DNA of 64,000 nt. Origin: Nostoc linckia z4. Its GTDB lineage: Bacteria; Cyanobacteriota; Cyanobacteriia; Cyanobacteriales; Nostocaceae. Both the position numbers and the translations under genes were made by a program. Positions 17,694 to 27,271 of the stretch are shown here, in pieces. Location: the NCBI RefSeq assembly GCF_002608075.1, contig NZ_LAHA01000036.1, positions 1 to 64,000 on the forward strand, written 5' to 3'. The notes under the pieces were generated by a model. The model saw only the letters and a list, made by a program, of their open reading frames with translations, was not told the origin of the DNA and did not search any database. Within the stretch, counting starts at the first letter, position 1. Every line of letters begins with the position of its first letter.

Positions 17694-18707
17694 TCATTTA
17701 TATGGATTAATGCACTTGAGATCCTCACAGCCAAAACCTTGAGTCATCATTGCAGATAGTTGTTGGGAAACTTGAGCATCGAGGTTTAATTCTCGCATAA
17801 TTTGGTCAGAGGCTTGTCCTTGGGCAATTCGCTTTGCCATTTGCTCAAACTCTAGCCAAGTCAAATCACTTTCAACAAATGCTTTCGCAAGGGTAATTAC
17901 TAATTCCTCATAATCATTGTCTTCTATTTTTGTCATCATTCGGTGTTCGATGTGCAGCGAATCATCGAAACAGTAATACCAGGATTTTGGTTGCTGGTTA
18001 AGTACTTTGAGGAAAAAATCCTGATGTTTGGAGCGACTAACAGCACTATCGGCTTCACTAGATACCATTAACATAGGGGCACAAACAGAGGTTTGAGCCT
18101 TTTCTAAAATCTCCTTTGCCAATTGAAGAAATATCCGTAACGCCGGAAGACGAAAACCTTTATAACCAAAATTCCCAGGTGCATCTTTGTTAAACCATTC
18201 AAAGTAAATGGGCAAGATCTCCATCAGTGCATCGAATATTGAGTAACGACTACCGAAAAAAGGCGCGAACAATAAAGTGCGGTCAATTTCCAAGGGATGT
18301 TCTAAACCTAACCAAGCAGCTAAAGTTCCACCTGATGATAATCCACCAATTACAACTTCTTTGCCTAATGTTTTTGCAATCTGCAACCATTCCAGAAGAA
18401 ATTGTTGATATATCTGAATATCTGTTGGTAGTGGTGGAGGATTTTGACGACTCCAGTTGCCTGAACGCCCATGACCTGGTTGTAAAGGTATTAAAACGTT
18501 ATATCCTTTGTTAAAGAAGGCTTTACCCAGCGGCTCAAACTGGTAAGGCCCTGCTGTAAAACCATGCAAAAACAAAAAAACTTTTGATGTGGAGTCAGGG
18601 TGAATCAAAAATTTAGAACGGCAAGCTTCATTTTTGAGACCTACTGTCGATTCTAGTTGGTGAACTTGCTCCAGGATTTCTACTGTTTTTTGAATGCCAA
18701 TTTTCAT
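17694..18707 (-). CDS. Alpha/beta-hydrolase (esterase/lipase-like)
   Basis: 337 aa. FLHGFTAGPYQ supplies an oxyanion-hole HG motif. The nucleophile elbow is GGLSSGG (GxSxG). Asp in SSEADSAV and His in DDSLHIEHRMM complete a plausible triad. A C-terminal extension of about 60 residues (about 275-337) is helical and not part of the core fold. No signal peptide, so probably cytoplasmic. Substrate unknown; the closest general types are carboxylesterases and monoacylglycerol lipases. Confidence 0.82.
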   Translation of the reverse strand: MKIGIQKTVEILEQVHQLESTVGLKNEACRSKFLIHPDSTSKVFLFLHGFTAGPYQFEPLGKAFFNKGYNVLIPLQPGHGRSGNWSRQNPPPLPTDIQIYQQFLLEWLQIAKTLGKEVVIGGLSSGGTLAAWLGLEHPLEIDRTLLFAPFFGSRYSIFDALMEILPIYFEWFNKDAPGNFGYKGFRLPALRIFLQLAKEILEKAQTSVCAPMLMVSSEADSAVSRSKHQDFFLKVLNQQPKSWYYCFDDSLHIEHRMMTKIEDNDYEELVITLAKAFVESDLTWLEFEQMAKRIAQGQASDQIMRELNLDAQVSQQLSAMMTQGFGCEDLKCINPYK

Positions 18708-18896
18708 TTATCGCTAAGCTATAAATTTTTGTAAACAACACAACCAGCGCAGAAATTAAAAAGTCTGGTCAAATGTTTATCATAGCAAGGTAAATGAAGG
18801 CCTCGGTTATTTCGGATAATCTAGCACTCACGAGTTAAAAGAGGATGGTTGTTTTGAGTGCGTTAATGACTTAAATTAGTACACAATTTACTCAAA

Positions 18897-19140
18897 CGAG
18901 AAAGCAAAAGCTGATTTTACTTGAGGAAAACACCAAAATGAGAAAGCAAACTGGAATTTGAGAAAGCAAAAGTTATTTTTACTTAAGTAAAACAGGAAAA
19001 CGAGAAAGCAAAAGCTGATTTTACTTAAGGAAAACACGAAAATGAGAAAGCAAACTGGAATTTGAGAAAGCAAAAGTTACTTTTACTTAAGTAAAACAAG
19101 AAAATGGCAAAGCAAACTGGCATTTGAGAAAGCATTTCCA
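18897..19140. repeat. 104-bp tandem repeat, about 2.3 copies
   Basis: Unit 1 starts at 18898, unit 2 at 19002, and a partial third follows at about 19106. Each unit holds GAGAAAGCAAA three times and the palindrome TTTTACTTAAGTAAAA or a variant. The region is gene-free and downstream of no obvious gene. Confidence 0.85.
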
Positions 19141-19234
19141 AAAAATGAGAAAGAAATTAAGTATTTTACTTATTGAATTTGACTATAATTTATGTTTTTG
19201 ATGAAGTAACTAAGTATGCACATCGGTGTAGAGG

Positions 19235-19349
19235 CAATACGGTTCGGTTAAAGGGGAAAAGGGAAAGGTTTCAAATACATACTTTACCCCTTACCCCTTA
19301 ACCTTTTCCCAAACCACAAGGGAAGTTCAGCTTATCCGAACCGTATTGC
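19235..19349. mobile_element. MITE-like element with 13-bp terminal inverted repeats
   Basis: Ends are CAATACGGTTCGG (19235-19247) and CCGAACCGTATTG (19336-19348), perfect complements. The flanks are direct copies of GTGTAGAGGC (19226-19235 and 19350-19359), compatible with a 9-10-bp target duplication. The inside is non-coding GGGAAAAGG/CCTTTTCCC sequence. A partial relative is at 11820-11945. It would need a transposase in trans; none is in this window. Confidence 0.8.
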
Positions 19350-19482
19350 GTGTAGAGGCGATCGCCAAGCATAACTGAGATGCAATCATCTATTAAGTTA
19401 AACTACGTCTTCGCAATCCATTCGCTATGGCAAGAGTTATATTCTTAATTATCTCAAATATCCTGCCGATCTTACTTAAAAT

Positions 19483-19608
19483 ATGAGCGATCGCATTTCT
19501 ATGATTGCCAATAACCTTAATTTAACTGGTTTGGATCGAAGGTCAATTTCTGGTACATTTGATGATAGAGTTAGGGCTGTCAGCGTAGGTAAAATTGTTG
19601 ACAAATAA
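19483..19608 (+). CDS. Possible small protein of 41 aa
   Basis: Open frame ATG to TAA starting MSDRISMIANNLNLTG. The HIP1-like GCGATCGC site is within codons 3-5. It has no obvious ribosome site and I do not recognise it; it may be a gene remnant. Offered because the surrounding 1 kb (18708-19733) has no other coding candidate. Confidence 0.25.
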   Translation: MSDRISMIANNLNLTGLDRRSISGTFDDRVRAVSVGKIVDK

Positions 19609-19733
19609 TTCTTTAGGCAGTGGCAAGAACGGGAGGAGAATAATAACTTCTAACTCCCAATTCTTAAGTTCTAACTCAGCACTCTTGCAAAACAGAGGGC
19701 ACACCAAAAAAAGCAAAGATTATATCAGCCACT

Positions 19734-21707
19734 TTGACTTCTGCAATACAAGCATATTTGATGGCTAAATCAATTGTTTCAACAAAAAGGCTCAGCAAAC
19801 AGTTCATCCGCTGGTTGCTGGAAGAAAATAGACAAAAGCGGCAAGGGCCTTTCCCCAAGGAAACATCACATCGCCAGCATCCTTGGTGGCAGGTGATGTG
19901 CTTGACTGGTGTAGATTATTTCTCGACTCTAGGCTATCAACCTGGAATTGCAGCACTGGCAGCTGGCGCTCTTTCTCCTGTGGCAACGCTGATTTTAGTT
20001 TTGCTGACGCTGTTTGGTGCATTGCCTATCTATAGACGCATTGCCGCCGAAAGTCCTCATGGAGAAGGATCTATCGCCATGTTAGAGCGTTTACTCTCCT
20101 GGTGGCAAGGCAAATTACTGGTATTGTGTCTACTGGGCTTCGTAGCAACGGACTTTATTATCACCATTACTTTATCGGCTGCTGATGCTACCGCCCATAT
20201 TATCGAAAATCCCCTAGCTGCAAATTGGCTTCACGATCAAACTATCGCTATTACTTTGATATTAATTGCATTACTAGGGGCAGTTTTCTTGAGAGGTTTC
20301 AAAGAAGCCATCGGTATTGCAGTGTTGTTAGTGGGAGTTTATTTGCTGCTCAACTTGATTGTGGTTAGCGTCGGCTTGTATCATATCGTAGCTCGCCCAC
20401 AAGCGATCGCCGATTGGCAAACTGCCTTATTTGCCCGCAATTCTAATCCTTTGTTACTCGTCGGTTTAGCTCTTTTGGTATTTCCCAAATTAGCGCTGGG
20501 ATTATCAGGCTTTGAAACTGGCGTCACCGTTATGCCCTTGGTTAAAGGTAGTAGCAGCGACACTCATCAGTATCCTAGAACCAGGATTCAGAATACACGT
20601 AAGCTGCTGACTACTGCTGCTGTGATTATGAGTTTCTTTTTACTCACCAGTAGTTTTATAACTAGTCTACTGATTCCCGCCCCAGAATTTGCAGAGGGAG
20701 GCAAAGCCAACGGACGCGCCCTTGCTTATTTAGCCCATCTTTATTTAGGCAATAGCTTTGGTACAATTTACGATTTAAGCACGATTTCTATTTTGTGGTT
20801 TGCTGGTGCATCAGCAATGGCGGGACTACTAAATATTGTGCCTCGTTATTTGCCGCGCTATGGTATGGCTCCCAATTGGGCACGAGTCAGCCGACCTTTA
20901 GTGTTAGTGTATACAGCGATCGCTTTTATTGTCACAATCATTTTTCGAGCTAATGTCGAAGCTCAAGGCGGGGCTTATGCAACTGGCGTGTTAGTGTTGA
21001 TTACCTCAGCCGCCTTTGCCGTCACCTTATCAGCTCGCCGTCACCGAGAGAAGCGCGCAACCTTGATCTTTGGCATCATTACAGTGTTGTTTGTGTATAC
21101 CACTGTAGTTAATATCATCGAAAGACCAGAAGGGATTCGCATTGCTGCATGTTTTATCGGTGGAATCATTTTCACTTCCTTGATTTCTCGCGTTTGGCGT
21201 TCCACTGAACTGCGAGTCGAGCGAATTGAAATTGATGATATTGCCCAGCAATTCATCGCCGAAGAAAGCCGGGGAGCAATACGAATAATTGCTAATCGTT
21301 TGAATACAGGGGATATCGAAGAGTATTCTTACAAAGAGAAAGAGGTACGCGAAGACAACCACATACCAACCGACGATCCAATTTTGTTTTTAGAAATTCT
21401 AGTGTCAGATGCTTCGGAATTTGCCGAGGTGATTAAAGTCAAAGGCGTGCAAGTTGGAGATTATCGCATTTTACGTGCCCAGAGTGCCGCAGTACCCAAT
21501 GCCATCGCCGCTTTATTATTGTACATTCGCGATCGAACAGGTAAAATTCCCCATGCTTACTTCGGTTGGGTAGAGGGAAACCCCATACAATACTTACTGC
21601 GTTTTATTTTATTTGGTGAAGGTGATATAGCCGTCCTCACCCGTGAAGTACTCCGTCGCGCTGAAAAAAATCCCGAAAGCCGTCCTGGCGTGCATGTTGG
21701 AGGATGA
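19734..21707 (+). CDS. APC-superfamily permease (amino-acid or potassium transporter type)
   Basis: Integral membrane protein, 657 aa, with about twelve hydrophobic segments between residues 55 and 500 and a hydrophilic C-terminal domain of about 150 residues. [12 protein letters not shown] early in the protein is the unwound first-helix signature of the APC fold. The large size and C-terminal soluble domain recall the KimA/YdaO branch of high-affinity potassium importers, but an amino-acid permease cannot be excluded. A start at 19761 (MAKSIV) is an alternative. Single gene. Confidence 0.8.
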   Translation: MTSAIQAYLMAKSIVSTKRLSKQFIRWLLEENRQKRQGPFPKETSHRQHPWWQVMCLTGVDYFSTLGYQPGIAALAAGALSPVATLILVLLTLFGALPIYRRIAAESPHGEGSIAMLERLLSWWQGKLLVLCLLGFVATDFIITITLSAADATAHIIENPLAANWLHDQTIAITLILIALLGAVFLRGFKEAIGIAVLLVGVYLLLNLIVVSVGLYHIVARPQAIADWQTALFARNSNPLLLVGLALLVFPKLALGLSGFETGVTVMPLVKGSSSDTHQYPRTRIQNTRKLLTTAAVIMSFFLLTSSFITSLLIPAPEFAEGGKANGRALAYLAHLYLGNSFGTIYDLSTISILWFAGASAMAGLLNIVPRYLPRYGMAPNWARVSRPLVLVYTAIAFIVTIIFRANVEAQGGAYATGVLVLITSAAFAVTLSARRHREKRATLIFGIITVLFVYTTVVNIIERPEGIRIAACFIGGIIFTSLISRVWRSTELRVERIEIDDIAQQFIAEESRGAIRIIANRLNTGDIEEYSYKEKEVREDNHIPTDDPILFLEILVSDASEFAEVIKVKGVQVGDYRILRAQSAAVPNAIAALLLYIRDRTGKIPHAYFGWVEGNPIQYLLRFILFGEGDIAVLTREVLRRAEKNPESRPGVHVGG

Positions 21708-21778
21708 AGGAATGAACGGGGAATAGGCAACAGACAACCAATAACTTTTCTTATTGCCTATTGCCCATTGCCTAGTGC

Positions 21779-22222
21779 CTATTTACTGAAAGCGTCCTTA
21801 ATGTTATCAACAGTGCGTTGAACAGCATTTTTGGTATCGTCTACTGCCTTTTGTGTGCGAGCTGCATCTTCATCTGCTCTTTGTTGGATGCGGGCTGCAT
21901 CTCTTTGTGCCTTGCGGCCAACAAAGCTACCATTATCCGTTGCTTCGTCTACTTTATTAGCATTGCTTCTTGCTGCTTCTTTGAGCTTATCTCGTGTATC
22001 TCGGACGAAATTTTTGGTGCGTCCAGCATCTTCACTAGCTTTACCTTTAGCATCATCCAAATCAGCAGATGCAATTAAGTTTGTTGTTGGACTAGCCATT
22101 GCTGAGTTATTGACAACAAATCCACCATGCCAAATAAAAGCGATCGCTGATACACAAAACAATGTTGTAGCTACCCAACGTCCTACAACAGAAAGCCCCT
22201 TTGTAAAATAATTCAGTTTCAT
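21779..22222 (-). CDS. Secreted/anchored Ala- and charge-rich repeat protein
   Basis: About 147 aa from MKLNYFTK. A signal-like segment (about 12-35) is followed by a long amphipathic, Ala/Lys/Asp-rich helix region with repeated DAAR/DTRDKLKEA units, resembling stress-associated LEA-like or CsbD-like proteins. The 20 codons upstream in the longer frame look spurious. Probably periplasmic or membrane-anchored. Function unknown. Confidence 0.6.
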   Translation of the reverse strand: MKLNYFTKGLSVVGRWVATTLFCVSAIAFIWHGGFVVNNSAMASPTTNLIASADLDDAKGKASEDAGRTKNFVRDTRDKLKEAARSNANKVDEATDNGSFVGRKAQRDAARIQQRADEDAARTQKAVDDTKNAVQRTVDNIKDAFSK

Positions 22223-22512
22223 AGAACACAATGTCCGTTTGCTTTTGTACTTTATATTTACTCCATCTGGTTCATGAGCCAAATCACTCCCAAGATAGAG
22301 GTTATGTCATCATAAGTTATCAAAAAAATTCGCTCTTTTAATAGATTTCAATAGTACTCAATTAAGCCTAAAGTTAATAGCAGAACATTTCAAACTTTTG
22401 CTATATTTTCTCATTACCACAACTGTCCATCAAAATGGGCTTCATAACTCCTCGACTCAAAAAACTCCGCGAACCTCTGCGTTAACCTTTGCGAACCTTT
22501 GCGTTAAAAAAA

Positions 22513-23103
22513 TTAAGCTTTCGTACACAATCCCAAATGAATTTGATAAACTTCTGGCGTATTGATATCTAATAAAACAGAAGATTCATCAAACTCTACC
22601 TTGCAAATTTCCTGATAAAATTCTTGGATAACTTGACGTAAACCGAGAGTCTCTTCTCGAATATTTTCTAAATGCGATCGCATTTGATTATCAAATAACA
22701 ATGGATGCCCCATTTTGCCTTGATACGTCGGTGCAGTAATCAACGCTGAATTATTTTCGTGTGCTAGTAATAATGTTTGGTAAATTTCTAATTTTCTCGG
22801 TTGGTCAACTGCTGAAATTGCCAACACATCAAAGTCTTGGGGAACATGTTTGAACCCTGCCAAAATCGAGGTTGTTTTCCCCGCATTACTATGAGGATTA
22901 ATTACACTTAAACTCCCAACAAGACAATCTTTTTGTTTGTGGCTATTGTGTAAACCTAGCACTACCACAGGGGTAAAACCTAAACTTAACCACTGTTCTA
23001 GTTGATAAGTTAATAATGTTTTACCTGCACCCCAAGGAAGTGAAGTTTTACAAGTACCCATGCGGGTAGATTTTCCGGCTGCAAGAACAATAGCAAAGTT
23101 CAC
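22513..23103 (-). CDS. MocA-like molybdopterin nucleotidyltransferase
   Basis: 196 aa, the usual size of the MobA/MocA group. The N-terminal nucleotide-binding motif LAAGKSTRMG and the downstream Lys in TSLPWG are present. SAVDQPR replaces the usual DQP signature region, and TAPTYQGKMGHPLLF is typical. These enzymes attach CMP (MocA) or GMP (MobA) to molybdopterin. The neighbouring xdhC on the same strand favours the MocA role, serving xanthine-dehydrogenase-type enzymes. Confidence 0.82.
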   Translation of the reverse strand: MNFAIVLAAGKSTRMGTCKTSLPWGAGKTLLTYQLEQWLSLGFTPVVVLGLHNSHKQKDCLVGSLSVINPHSNAGKTTSILAGFKHVPQDFDVLAISAVDQPRKLEIYQTLLLAHENNSALITAPTYQGKMGHPLLFDNQMRSHLENIREETLGLRQVIQEFYQEICKVEFDESSVLLDINTPEVYQIHLGLCTKA

Positions 23104-23217
23104 AAATTAAATATAAGACTCCTATTTACAGCGTTTTATCAAGTGGCCATACGCCCTCACAATTCCCGAATTTCTCACCTTATTTATGATAAAAAGCAAG
23201 CCTTGATTCCCCATTCC

Positions 23218-24177
23218 CTACTCCCTAGATAAAAAATTTCCCGTTCCACCACGGCGCACTTTAATTAATTCAGCACAAATACTAACAGCAATCTCTTCTG
23301 GTGTTAAAGCACCAATATCCAAACCAATTGGTGCATATATTTGATTAAAAAATTCAGTTGAACAACCTTCAGCTTGCAGTGTTTTATATACAGTGTTGAC
23401 TCGCTTTTTGCTACCAATCATCCCAATATATGGCAATTGATAATTAGATAATAGCCGTAAAGCAGCTAAATCTTGGAGATAACCTCTAGTAACTAAAGCA
23501 ACATATAAATTAGTATTTTTATTTAATATTTCTTGAATTGAGTCGATGGGTTCCGCTAGCACCAGCGATGCATCGGGAAATCTTGCTTTTGTGGCAAAAT
23601 CAGGGCGATCGTCTTGTACAATAACTTGAAAACCTGCTATTTTAGCTATTTGCGCTAGGTAAATTGCAATATGTCCTCCACCAATAATTAAAAGTCTTGG
23701 CGGTGGTACTAAAGTTTCAATTAATCCTGTGTTGTGTAATGATGCAATTACGTTTGTTTCTGGGATTAAATAAGGTTTTTCATCTGTATTAAATGGAGTG
23801 ATAATTGTTGCCGAATATCCAGATGTTAATTTATCTATAATTTTATTGACTAAATTTAAGCTTTGAGAGCCTGACCACAATTCCAATAATACCTGCATTG
23901 TGCCGCCACAAACACCTTGAGTTTCTCGTTGAAGTACGCCAGATAAATCGATTTCTACAAATTGCTTTTTACCGATTTTTAGTAATTGCAAAGCTTGTTG
24001 ATAAACTTTTGCTTCCCCAGCACCACCGCCAATTGTTCCCACGGTTTTACCATCAGCATCAACGAACATTTTCGCGCCTACTTCTCTGGGTGTGGAACCT
24101 TTCGTATTAGTGACAGTGGCTAGAACTGCCGCACTATTTTTTAATGTTTTTGCTAGTTGTTGGTAGAACTCAAGCAC
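23218..24177 (-). CDS. xdhC: XdhC-family molybdenum-cofactor insertion/sulfuration factor
   Basis: 319 aa. The N-terminal XdhC/CoxI domain has TNTKGSTPREVGAKMFV, GTIGGGAGEA and GVCGGTMQVLLE (a Cys within the CGG motif). The C-terminal Rossmann domain begins LLIIGGGHIAIYLAQIA and has QDDRPDFA. XdhC proteins bind and sulfurate molybdenum cofactor for xanthine dehydrogenase. The apparent partners here are the downstream MocA-like gene and the upstream nucleoside-type permeases. No xanthine dehydrogenase subunit lies in the window. Confidence 0.93.
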   Translation of the reverse strand: MLEFYQQLAKTLKNSAAVLATVTNTKGSTPREVGAKMFVDADGKTVGTIGGGAGEAKVYQQALQLLKIGKKQFVEIDLSGVLQRETQGVCGGTMQVLLELWSGSQSLNLVNKIIDKLTSGYSATIITPFNTDEKPYLIPETNVIASLHNTGLIETLVPPPRLLIIGGGHIAIYLAQIAKIAGFQVIVQDDRPDFATKARFPDASLVLAEPIDSIQEILNKNTNLYVALVTRGYLQDLAALRLLSNYQLPYIGMIGSKKRVNTVYKTLQAEGCSTEFFNQIYAPIGLDIGALTPEEIAVSICAELIKVRRGGTGNFLSRE

Positions 24178-24294
24178 ATGATTAGTAATCTCTAATTAAC
24201 TATTTAAATGAAGTTGAATCACTGAAAACTTAAAAATCTATCTTTTTGGAAATCACCCTTATTACACTAACCCTAAATCACCAATGACTAATAA

Positions 24295-25221
24295 CTAATG
24301 ACTAGATCTAAAAGATTGTCCTAATGATGCAGGCGTCTCTAATTTTATGCGTGTATTATCTCGTGAGATAAACACTAATACCAAGATAGTAACTAGGTAA
24401 GGTAAAGAAGACAAAATATCAGGAGAAATATTAACTCCTAATCCTTGGAGTATTAATTGTATAGCACCAACGCCGCCAAATAAGTATGCACCAAGAAGGA
24501 TTCTCTCAGGTTTCCATGTGGCAAACACAACTAATGCGATCGCAATCCATCCTCGTCCACCAGTTATATTTTCCGTCCAGAGGGGCGTATATGCAAGGGA
24601 AAGATAACCCCCCGCTAACCCAGCCATGGCCCCACCAAACATTACCGCCAAATAACGAACTCTGTTAACAGGTAAACCCAAAGCCTCAGCAACATCAGGT
24701 GACTCGCCAATACTCCGCAACACTAAACCCGCGCGGGTACTTCGTAAAAACCACCAAACCGCTATCACTAAAACGACTGAAGCATACACCAAAATATCTT
24801 GATGAAATAAAACTTCACCCAAAAGCGGAATAGATTTTAAAATCGGGATGTCAACAGGTTGTATTCCGGTAATTGTCTTACCCACATAACCTGTACCAAT
24901 AAAAGCGCTGAGTCCGGAACCAAAAATACTTAGGGCTAAACCTGTTGCCACTTGGTTGGCAGTTATAGTAATTGTTAATAATCCATGAATGAGAGCGATC
25001 GCTATTCCCGATATGATTGCGATGGATAATCCAAAGTAAATATTATCTGTTACTGAAGCAGCAATAAAACCAGCCACAGCTCCAACTAACATCATTCCTT
25101 CAACACCAAGGTTTAACACCCCTGATTTTTCAGTGATTAATTCACCTAATGCTGCAAAAATCAGAGGTGTTGCTGCTCGTATGCTATCACTAATGATGAA
25201 ACTGATGGTTTGGATATTCAT
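24295..25221 (-). CDS. ABC transporter permease, nucleoside/BMP type (NupQ/YufQ-like)
   Basis: 308 aa with about nine hydrophobic helices. GELITEKSGVLNLGVEGMM near the N-terminus is the hallmark of this permease branch (BPD_transp_2), which pairs with Bmp-family binding proteins for purine nucleosides. The partner permease is at 27272-28327. The start overlaps the 3' end of the deacetylase gene by 32 bp, so the two are co-transcribed. The binding protein and ATPase are not in the stretch seen. Confidence 0.88.
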   Translation of the reverse strand: MNIQTISFIISDSIRAATPLIFAALGELITEKSGVLNLGVEGMMLVGAVAGFIAASVTDNIYFGLSIAIISGIAIALIHGLLTITITANQVATGLALSIFGSGLSAFIGTGYVGKTITGIQPVDIPILKSIPLLGEVLFHQDILVYASVVLVIAVWWFLRSTRAGLVLRSIGESPDVAEALGLPVNRVRYLAVMFGGAMAGLAGGYLSLAYTPLWTENITGGRGWIAIALVVFATWKPERILLGAYLFGGVGAIQLILQGLGVNISPDILSSLPYLVTILVLVFISRDNTRIKLETPASLGQSFRSSH

Positions 25222-26134
25222 GATTTGTGACTATAGGTGATACTGGTGTGACCAAATTTTTTTCTTGGGCTTGTATTTCCAGTAGTTCGGGTATTGTCAC
25301 AAATTTATAACCTTGTGCCTTTAAACCATCGATAATTTGCGGTAAAGCTTGGACAGTGCGAGAACGATTTCCGCCACCATCATGCATTAGTACAATTGCT
25401 CCTGGTTTGGCATTTTTTAGTACATTTTTGACCATCTTTGCCACTTGAGGTGAAGGACGTTCAGCGTCTCCCAATACTTCTGACCACATAATGACAGTAT
25501 ATTTCTGAGTTTTAGCATAGTCGGCTAATCCATTATTTAAAAAGCCACCAGGGGGACGAAAGAGAGTAGTTTTCACTCCTGTAGTTTGATAGATGATGTC
25601 TGCTGTAGTATTTATTTCATTAGCCGCACTCACTACATTCATACGGCGATAGGAATGATGCCATGTATGGTTACCAATTACCTCCCCATCAGCTGCAACT
25701 TGCTTGGCAACCTGGGGAAAGTATTTTACCATTTGCCCAATCATAAAAAACGTAGCTTTAATCTGATTTTTCTGTAAAATTTCTAATATCTGCGCTGTAT
25801 TTTTAGGACTGGGACCATCATCAAAAGTGAGGGCGATGACTTTTTCAGTTGGTTTGAGTTTCCCTTGATAAATAACTGTTCCCTGAAATTTGTTCGGTAC
25901 TTGATTTATTTGATTTGCTGTTGAAAAGACAGCTTGTGCAGAGCCAATGATTGCTTTATCATGACTTACTTTCTCTTTTTCACCTTTTAACGGTTGAATT
26001 CCCAATAAATAATTAAGTTTTGTTGTATCTAGCAGCAAACTTATACCTAAAGTTGTAGTACAAGTCGCTAACGTAATAATTATCAATTTTAAACTTACAG
26101 ATAATTTTTCCTTAGACACATTCAATCTCCTCAC
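25190..26134 (-). CDS. Polysaccharide deacetylase (NodB domain)
   Basis: 314 aa. An N-terminal signal/anchor segment (about 12-35) is followed by the NodB domain: LTFDDGPSPKN (catalytic Asp and metal Asp), GNHTWHHSY (metal His pair), FRPPGG and VLMHDGGGNR. Acts outside the cytoplasm on N-acetylated polymers such as peptidoglycan or exopolysaccharide. It lies between the two halves of the ABC transporter, which is unusual. Confidence 0.92.
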   Translation of the reverse strand: MRRLNVSKEKLSVSLKLIIITLATCTTTLGISLLLDTTKLNYLLGIQPLKGEKEKVSHDKAIIGSAQAVFSTANQINQVPNKFQGTVIYQGKLKPTEKVIALTFDDGPSPKNTAQILEILQKNQIKATFFMIGQMVKYFPQVAKQVAADGEVIGNHTWHHSYRRMNVVSAANEINTTADIIYQTTGVKTTLFRPPGGFLNNGLADYAKTQKYTVIMWSEVLGDAERPSPQVAKMVKNVLKNAKPGAIVLMHDGGGNRSRTVQALPQIIDGLKAQGYKFVTIPELLEIQAQEKNLVTPVSPIVTNHEYPNHQFHH

Positions 26135-26216
26135 TTTATTATTTTTGATTATAATTTGCCATTCATAACTAGCTAATACATATTTATTACAGCTTACAAC
26201 AACATCAGGTATGCTT

Positions 26217-26798
26217 TTAGTATATTTCTGTTTCTAAGACAACACCTTCATACAGCAATTCTATAGGAAACTCAAATTCAATGCTTGATAAGGTGATGGT
26301 ATCTCCAGCAGTATAACGACAATAAAGCCACATTCTTCCTTCTCCCCGACAGTAACGCTCAACGGAGATTTTTTCGGAGTCAATCAAGATATATTCCTGT
26401 AAACTGGGGATTGTCAGATAGTAAGTGAATTTTTCCCCTCTATCTTTAGCACTTGTACTAGGAGAAAGAACTTCGACAAGCAACTTGGGGTTTTGAATAA
26501 ATTTGCGGGCGTTGATGTCTTGAGGGTCACAACTGACGATAACATCAGGATAGTAGTACTGATTCTGAAAATTGGCTTGCACTTTTACATCTGACACATT
26601 CACTCGGCAACCCCTAGAACGCAGATGAGGACGTAGAGCAGTGTAGAGATTTAAAGCAATGTCATTGTGGGGAATTGTACCACCTGTCATGGCAAACACT
26701 TCGCCATAGACATATTCATAGCGAACGTCTTGCTGAGGTTCCCATTCCAGATATTCCTCAACGGTCATTTTTTGGGGTTGCTGGGGGATGGCTATCAT
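26217..26798 (-). CDS. Uma2-family endonuclease-fold protein
   Basis: 193 aa, standard for the cyanobacterial Uma2 family (DUF820). MTVEEYLEWEPQQDVRYEYV opens the fold. PDVIVSCDP, LLVEVLSPST and EYILIDSE supply the Asp, Glu and following positions of a PD-(D/E)XK site. The family is hugely expanded in filamentous cyanobacteria and its role is unclear. Its position between transport genes suggests insertion. Confidence 0.88.
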   Translation of the reverse strand: MIAIPQQPQKMTVEEYLEWEPQQDVRYEYVYGEVFAMTGGTIPHNDIALNLYTALRPHLRSRGCRVNVSDVKVQANFQNQYYYPDVIVSCDPQDINARKFIQNPKLLVEVLSPSTSAKDRGEKFTYYLTIPSLQEYILIDSEKISVERYCRGEGRMWLYCRYTAGDTITLSSIEFEFPIELLYEGVVLETEIY

Positions 26799-26914
26799 AC
26801 CAAGATTTTATAAGCTTGGATTGATTGTAGCTAAATAGTGCTAATTAATAAGTTTTTAACTAATTTAGAATTTACGCAAAAACTCTTTGAAACTCTTATT
26901 CCTCCGTGTCCTCT

Positions 26915-27080
26915 GTCTTGAAAAGTTCAGATGCCTGCGGCAACCCCTTCGGTGTACGCCGGAAGCCGGCGCTCCGACTTTTCGCTGCGTTCTCTGTGGT
27001 AGCCTGCGGTAAGCCGCTGACGCTCCTTCTCTGCGAGACGCTGCGCGAACGTCGCTACCGCTTCGCTAATGCGTCTACGA
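26915..27080. repeat. Dispersed GC-rich repeat with inverted relative at 53.0 kb
   Basis: CTTGAAAAGTTCAGATGCCTGCGG followed by CCCTTCGG and ACTTTTCGC closely matches the reverse complement of 53015-53091. It then continues into CGCTGACGCTCC/GCGAACGTCGC elements. GC-rich against the AT-rich surroundings. The rest of 26799-27271 has no gene. Confidence 0.75.
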
Positions 27081-27271
27081 TTTTCCGTTATACCAATTCA
27101 CCAAAATATTGATACACATACAATAACCTGTAGGGGCGAACGGCTGTTAGCCCTTACGCTTGTATTTGTATCATTTATAAAGTGAAATGGTACTACCTGT
27201 GCGTAATTCCTGTAATTCACAAGTCAGGAGTCAGAATTGATAATTCATCATTTAGACTAGGAAATTAATCT

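Noticed and set aside
26906-27112. 68-aa open frame
   Set aside because: Lies wholly within a dispersed GC-rich repeat that recurs at 53.0 kb.
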